Part shown: piece after piece, positions 13,206 through 15,156 of the stretch
How positions within the stretch are numbered: position 1 is the first letter of the stretch
Layout: each line of letters opens with the position of its first letter
Assembly (NCBI GenBank): GCA_023487645.1
Contig: JAMDBX010000012.1
Span: forward strand, 1 to 15,156
Reading direction: 5' to 3'
Length of the DNA: 15,156 nucleotides
Source of the DNA: Patescibacteria group bacterium
GTDB lineage: Bacteria > Patescibacteria > Microgenomatia > Daviesbacterales > UBA10151
Program-made: the position numbers and the translations under genes
Notes under the pieces: generated by a model
What the model saw: only the letters and a program-made list of their open reading frames with translations
Database searches by the model: none
What the model was told of the DNA's origin: nothing

Positions 13206-13234
13206 ATTGTACACCTAACAAATCCCGAAATCAA
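13206..13234 (-). promoter_or_regulatory. Promoter of dnaG(-rpoD)
   Basis: On the minus strand, TTGATT (13234-13229), a 17-nt spacer, then TACAAT (13211-13206). It starts transcription near 13199, giving a leader of about 64 nt. The promoter decides the dnaG start by excluding the upstream TTG. The leader holds a tiny upstream frame (ATG AGG ACA AGC TCG TAG) out of frame with dnaG, which may be chance. Confidence 0.6.
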
Positions 13235-13243
13235 GAATAAATT

Positions 13244-14773
13244 CTACGGCCGAGAAAGATTTTGAGGAGCACGACAACCAGTGTCAGGACAAGACAGACC
13301 TGAAACCATTAACCCCAAAGCAAACTCACTCATCTGATCTAAAGGCTCATAAACCACTCTGTTATAAAGGCTCTCAGGCCAAGTAACCGACCATTTACCG
13401 TTTTTCATTACTACCGTCATGTCCAGAGATGCATCCTTCCACTGCGAATAGGGTTGACCCTGGAAACTTACTTGAGGTGATGGAGATCCATCTGGGAACC
13501 TTTTTGTCCAGCCTTGCCAACGATAGGTATATTCTATCCTCTCCCGCCCTCGGTACTGATAATCATTGGCCATATCTGCATTAGAAAGAGTATCTTTTGC
13601 CAAATGTTGCATATGAACCTTCTGAATATCAGCTTGACCGAAACTATAAATAACCCTTATTCCAGAAAATGACGAGTATCTGTGCGTCTCTACCCAGTTG
13701 GTAAAAAAGGTATTATTAGGATTAGACAGCAGGCGATTAATAAACTCTTCAACCGTAGCCGGAGCACCCGGCTTACCATTTATCTGTGAAGTCTTCATAC
13801 TCAAAGTTATCCCCCGCGAGGACTGATCTTGAAAATTGATAAAAGGATTTAACCATCCCTTAAGTGCCTCCATCATCGCTTTATCCTCCATCATAGGAGT
13901 CGGAGTAGCCAAAACGGCAGTAGGAACTTTGGTTGGAACCCTAGTCGGGGTGGCTGGTATTCCTAAAACCTGCGGCTCAGATCCCCCCGTCCGGGGCAAA
14001 TAGGGAAACGGACTTTCCAACTCGTTTCCCTGTCTTCCAACATCAGCAACAACTACTCGACCATTTTTTTCCATCCTTCCCTGATAGTTGCCCTCATCAG
14101 CTATAACTCTATACCCAGAGATCACAGTATTAGTAATTGGCACATATTTTCCACCTACTTTGACACCAAAATGAGCATGAACACCCTTAGTTTCTCCTCC
14201 TTTTGGAGCTTCGCAAGCGGCATACCCTAGAAATTGACCGGCCTCAACATTTTGTCCTACATTTACCTGTATATCAGCAAGATGAAAATAATCACTACTG
14301 AAAGCCCCATGATCAATTTCCACCACACTATGGTTGGGGTCATTGCGGTCTTTTTCATTACCTACTACAGCGACTTTTCCTGAAGCCGTAGCTACCACCT
14401 CCCAATCTTTAACAGGAGAGCCGCCTGGGCAAGGAACAACTTCCCGCGGAGCAAAATCCAAAGCATAACGAACAGATCCTGATAAACCGTCGGAGTGGGG
14501 ACCACCAGTGAGATAACCTATTCCCTTAAGTGCCTCCATCAAACCAAGTAAACTGGTATCTACTTGCAAAATCGGCGTTGATTCTTCTTGGGGTCTGATG
14601 GATCCAGTTGTAACTCTAGATGAAGGGGTGGGTGATGGGGGTTTGGGTGATTGAGCTTCACAGCCTGCAAGAAGTAATCCTAAAGCCAAAATACCTCGCC
14701 CTGCCACTTGCTTTACTGAGCGGGGAAGAAAACTATCCCTAAAATGACCCAGACCATTTAGTCTTTCGCCCAT
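13244..14773 (-). CDS. Lipoprotein with M23 (LytM-type) peptidase domain and a second C-terminal domain
   Basis: The protein has 509 aa. A signal segment ends in a lipobox LLLAGC (Cys38, expected lipidation). A Pro/Ser/Thr-rich spacer follows, then an M23-like domain (about 85-215). It has a GGPHSDG entry (His93), YALDF (Asp107), SSDYFHLADI and the GVHAHFG motif (His199/His201), the usual zinc ligands and catalytic His of peptidoglycan hydrolases. A TPTRVPTKVPTAV linker (about 275-290) leads to a C-terminal domain of about 200 aa with no recognised family. That domain contains tryptophan-rich strands (YTYRWQGWTKRF, WKDASLDMTVVMKNGKWSVTW) resembling NTF2-like folds. The spacing between the first His and Asp is longer than classical LytM, so activity is not certain. 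It is divergent from tRNA-Ser and ends 9 nt before the dnaG promoter. Confidence 0.82.
   Translation of the reverse strand: MGERLNGLGHFRDSFLPRSVKQVAGRGILALGLLLAGCEAQSPKPPSPTPSSRVTTGSIRPQEESTPILQVDTSLLGLMEALKGIGYLTGGPHSDGLSGSVRYALDFAPREVVPCPGGSPVKDWEVVATASGKVAVVGNEKDRNDPNHSVVEIDHGAFSSDYFHLADIQVNVGQNVEAGQFLGYAACEAPKGGETKGVHAHFGVKVGGKYVPITNTVISGYRVIADEGNYQGRMEKNGRVVVADVGRQGNELESPFPYLPRTGGSEPQVLGIPATPTRVPTKVPTAVLATPTPMMEDKAMMEALKGWLNPFINFQDQSSRGITLSMKTSQINGKPGAPATVEEFINRLLSNPNNTFFTNWVETHRYSSFSGIRVIYSFGQADIQKVHMQHLAKDTLSNADMANDYQYRGRERIEYTYRWQGWTKRFPDGSPSPQVSFQGQPYSQWKDASLDMTVVMKNGKWSVTWPESLYNRVVYEPLDQMSEFALGLMVSGLSCPDTGCRAPQNLSRP
13856..13875. repeat. 20-nt internal direct repeat of the M23 gene (copy at 14522-14541)
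   Basis: The 20 bases here are identical to 14522-14541. In the protein they encode the same MEALKG entry sequence just before the M23 domain and just before the C-terminal domain. Recombination between the copies would remove exactly the M23 domain (666 nt, an in-frame multiple of three). Confidence 0.7.
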
Positions 14774-14793
14774 TTTTAGAGTCTTCTAGATAT

Positions 14794-14821
14794 ATCTTAT
14801 ACCCTACAAGATAGATGTCAA
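14794..14821 (-). promoter_or_regulatory. Promoter of the M23 lipoprotein gene
   Basis: On the minus strand, a perfect TTGACA (14821-14816), a 16-nt spacer, then TAAGAT (14799-14794). The predicted leader is about 14 nt and lacks a clear Shine-Dalgarno sequence. Confidence 0.55.
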
Positions 14822-14861
14822 GATATCATCTTGGAAGCCAAAAATATTTCTTCTTTTGTTA

Positions 14862-14890
14862 GTGACTCTAAACACAAAACTAGCTATAAT
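14862..14890 (+). promoter_or_regulatory. Promoter of tRNA-Ser
   Basis: GTGACT (14862-14867), a 17-nt spacer and a perfect TATAAT (14885-14890). Transcription would start about 25 nt before the tRNA. Confidence 0.5.
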
Positions 14891-14921
14891 ACCCTTTGAT
14901 AAGTCCTGCGATAGTTTTTAT

Positions 14922-15008
14922 GGAGAGGTGTCTGAGTGGTCTATAGAGCAGTCCTGGAAAGACTGTATATCCGTAAGGGTATCGAGGGTTCGAATCCCTC
15001 CCTCTCCG
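14922..15008 (+). tRNA. tRNA-Ser(GGA)
   Basis: The gene is 87 nt. The acceptor is GGAGAGG/CCTCTCC (15001-15007) with discriminator G15008. The anticodon loop is CTGGAAA (anticodon GGA, reading UCC/UCU), closed by CAGTC/GACTG. A long class II variable arm (TATATCCGTAAGGGTATC) identifies Ser. The T-arm is GAGGG/CCCTC with loop TTCGAAT. CCA is not encoded (the next bases are CTT). No intron is present. Confidence 0.96.
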
Positions 15009-15031
15009 CTTTCACCCGCCGAAGTTTCAAC

Positions 15032-15156
15032 GTAGGCGGAAAATATGTGCCAATTACTAATACTGTGATCTCTGGGTATAGAGTTATAGCTGATGAGGGC
15101 AACTATCAGGGAAGGATGGAAAAAAATGGTCGAGTAGTTGTTGCTGATGTTGGAAG
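15032..15156 (+). pseudogene. Inverted partial copy of the M23 lipoprotein gene at the window edge
   Basis: Bases 15038-15156 are an exact reverse complement of 14034-14152 (119 nt). Identity breaks at 15037 (C for T) and fades within about 15 nt upstream. The frame reads VGGKYVPITNTVISGYRV.. as in the M23 protein (about residues 206-245) but has no start codon and begins 23 nt after tRNA-Ser. It may be a 5'-truncated second copy continuing outside the window or an assembly join. The copy runs into the window edge, so its full extent is unknown. Confidence 0.6.

Noticed and set aside
13136..13234. A 33-residue N-terminal extension of DnaG starting at TTG 13234.
   Set aside because: The region contains a well-spaced TTGATT/TACAAT promoter, and known primases start at the MDDLEAIKQK-type sequence.

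Overview
The window looks like bacterial chromosome from an uncultivated Patescibacteria/CPR lineage, possibly Microgenomates-like. This is inferred from gene content, not from a marker tree. The signs are many short orphan proteins, Thr/Pro-rich membrane-anchored proteins, a sigma-70 factor of only 363 aa, a Tat-exported cell-wall-type protein, small GIY-YIG and HNH nucleases beside tRNAs, and a tRNA gene split by a group I intron. TGA is used as a normal stop, so the recoded UGA=Gly lineages are excluded.

Layout. Positions 1-59 hold the apparent tail of a plus-strand gene. Positions 170-1384 (minus) form a two-gene operon: a small anchored protein and thioredoxin reductase (trxB). It is divergent from a Mg2+-type P-ATPase (mgtA, 1475-3991, plus) through overlapping promoters. 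A YflT-like glycine-zipper protein (3997-4638, minus) converges on mgtA. Positions 4787-6638 are a patch of small orphan genes, including two tiny minus-strand ORFs (5121-5261, and 5023-5121 with an apparent ATT start) and a PsbP-like anchored protein.

Positions 6655-8056 are the most unusual part: a GIY-YIG cassette bounded by copies of the tRNA 3' end, a tRNA-Asn(GUU) interrupted by a 202-nt ORF-less group I intron, a free-standing HNH gene, and a strongly structured RNA of about 220 nt with its own promoter and a terminator-like end. It matches no family I recognise.

Positions 8101-10168 (plus) encode a Tat-exported lysozyme-like protein and a multi-pass GT-C-like membrane protein. Positions 10170-13135 (minus) are rpoD and dnaG, separated by a conspicuous two-tier stem-loop. 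Positions 13244-14773 (minus) encode an M23-type lipoprotein. A tRNA-Ser(GGA) follows at 14922-15008, and the window ends in a 119-nt exact inverted copy of part of the M23 gene, which is either a second copy or an assembly join.

Gene expression. Several genes (mgtA, 4787, 5651, 5892 and the HNH gene) have a sigma-70-like -10 box 7-9 nt upstream of the start codon and no Shine-Dalgarno sequence, so their mRNAs are probably leaderless. The trxB operon and the YflT-like gene have ordinary leaders with Shine-Dalgarno sequences. No computation or database search was run; family calls rest on motifs read by eye.
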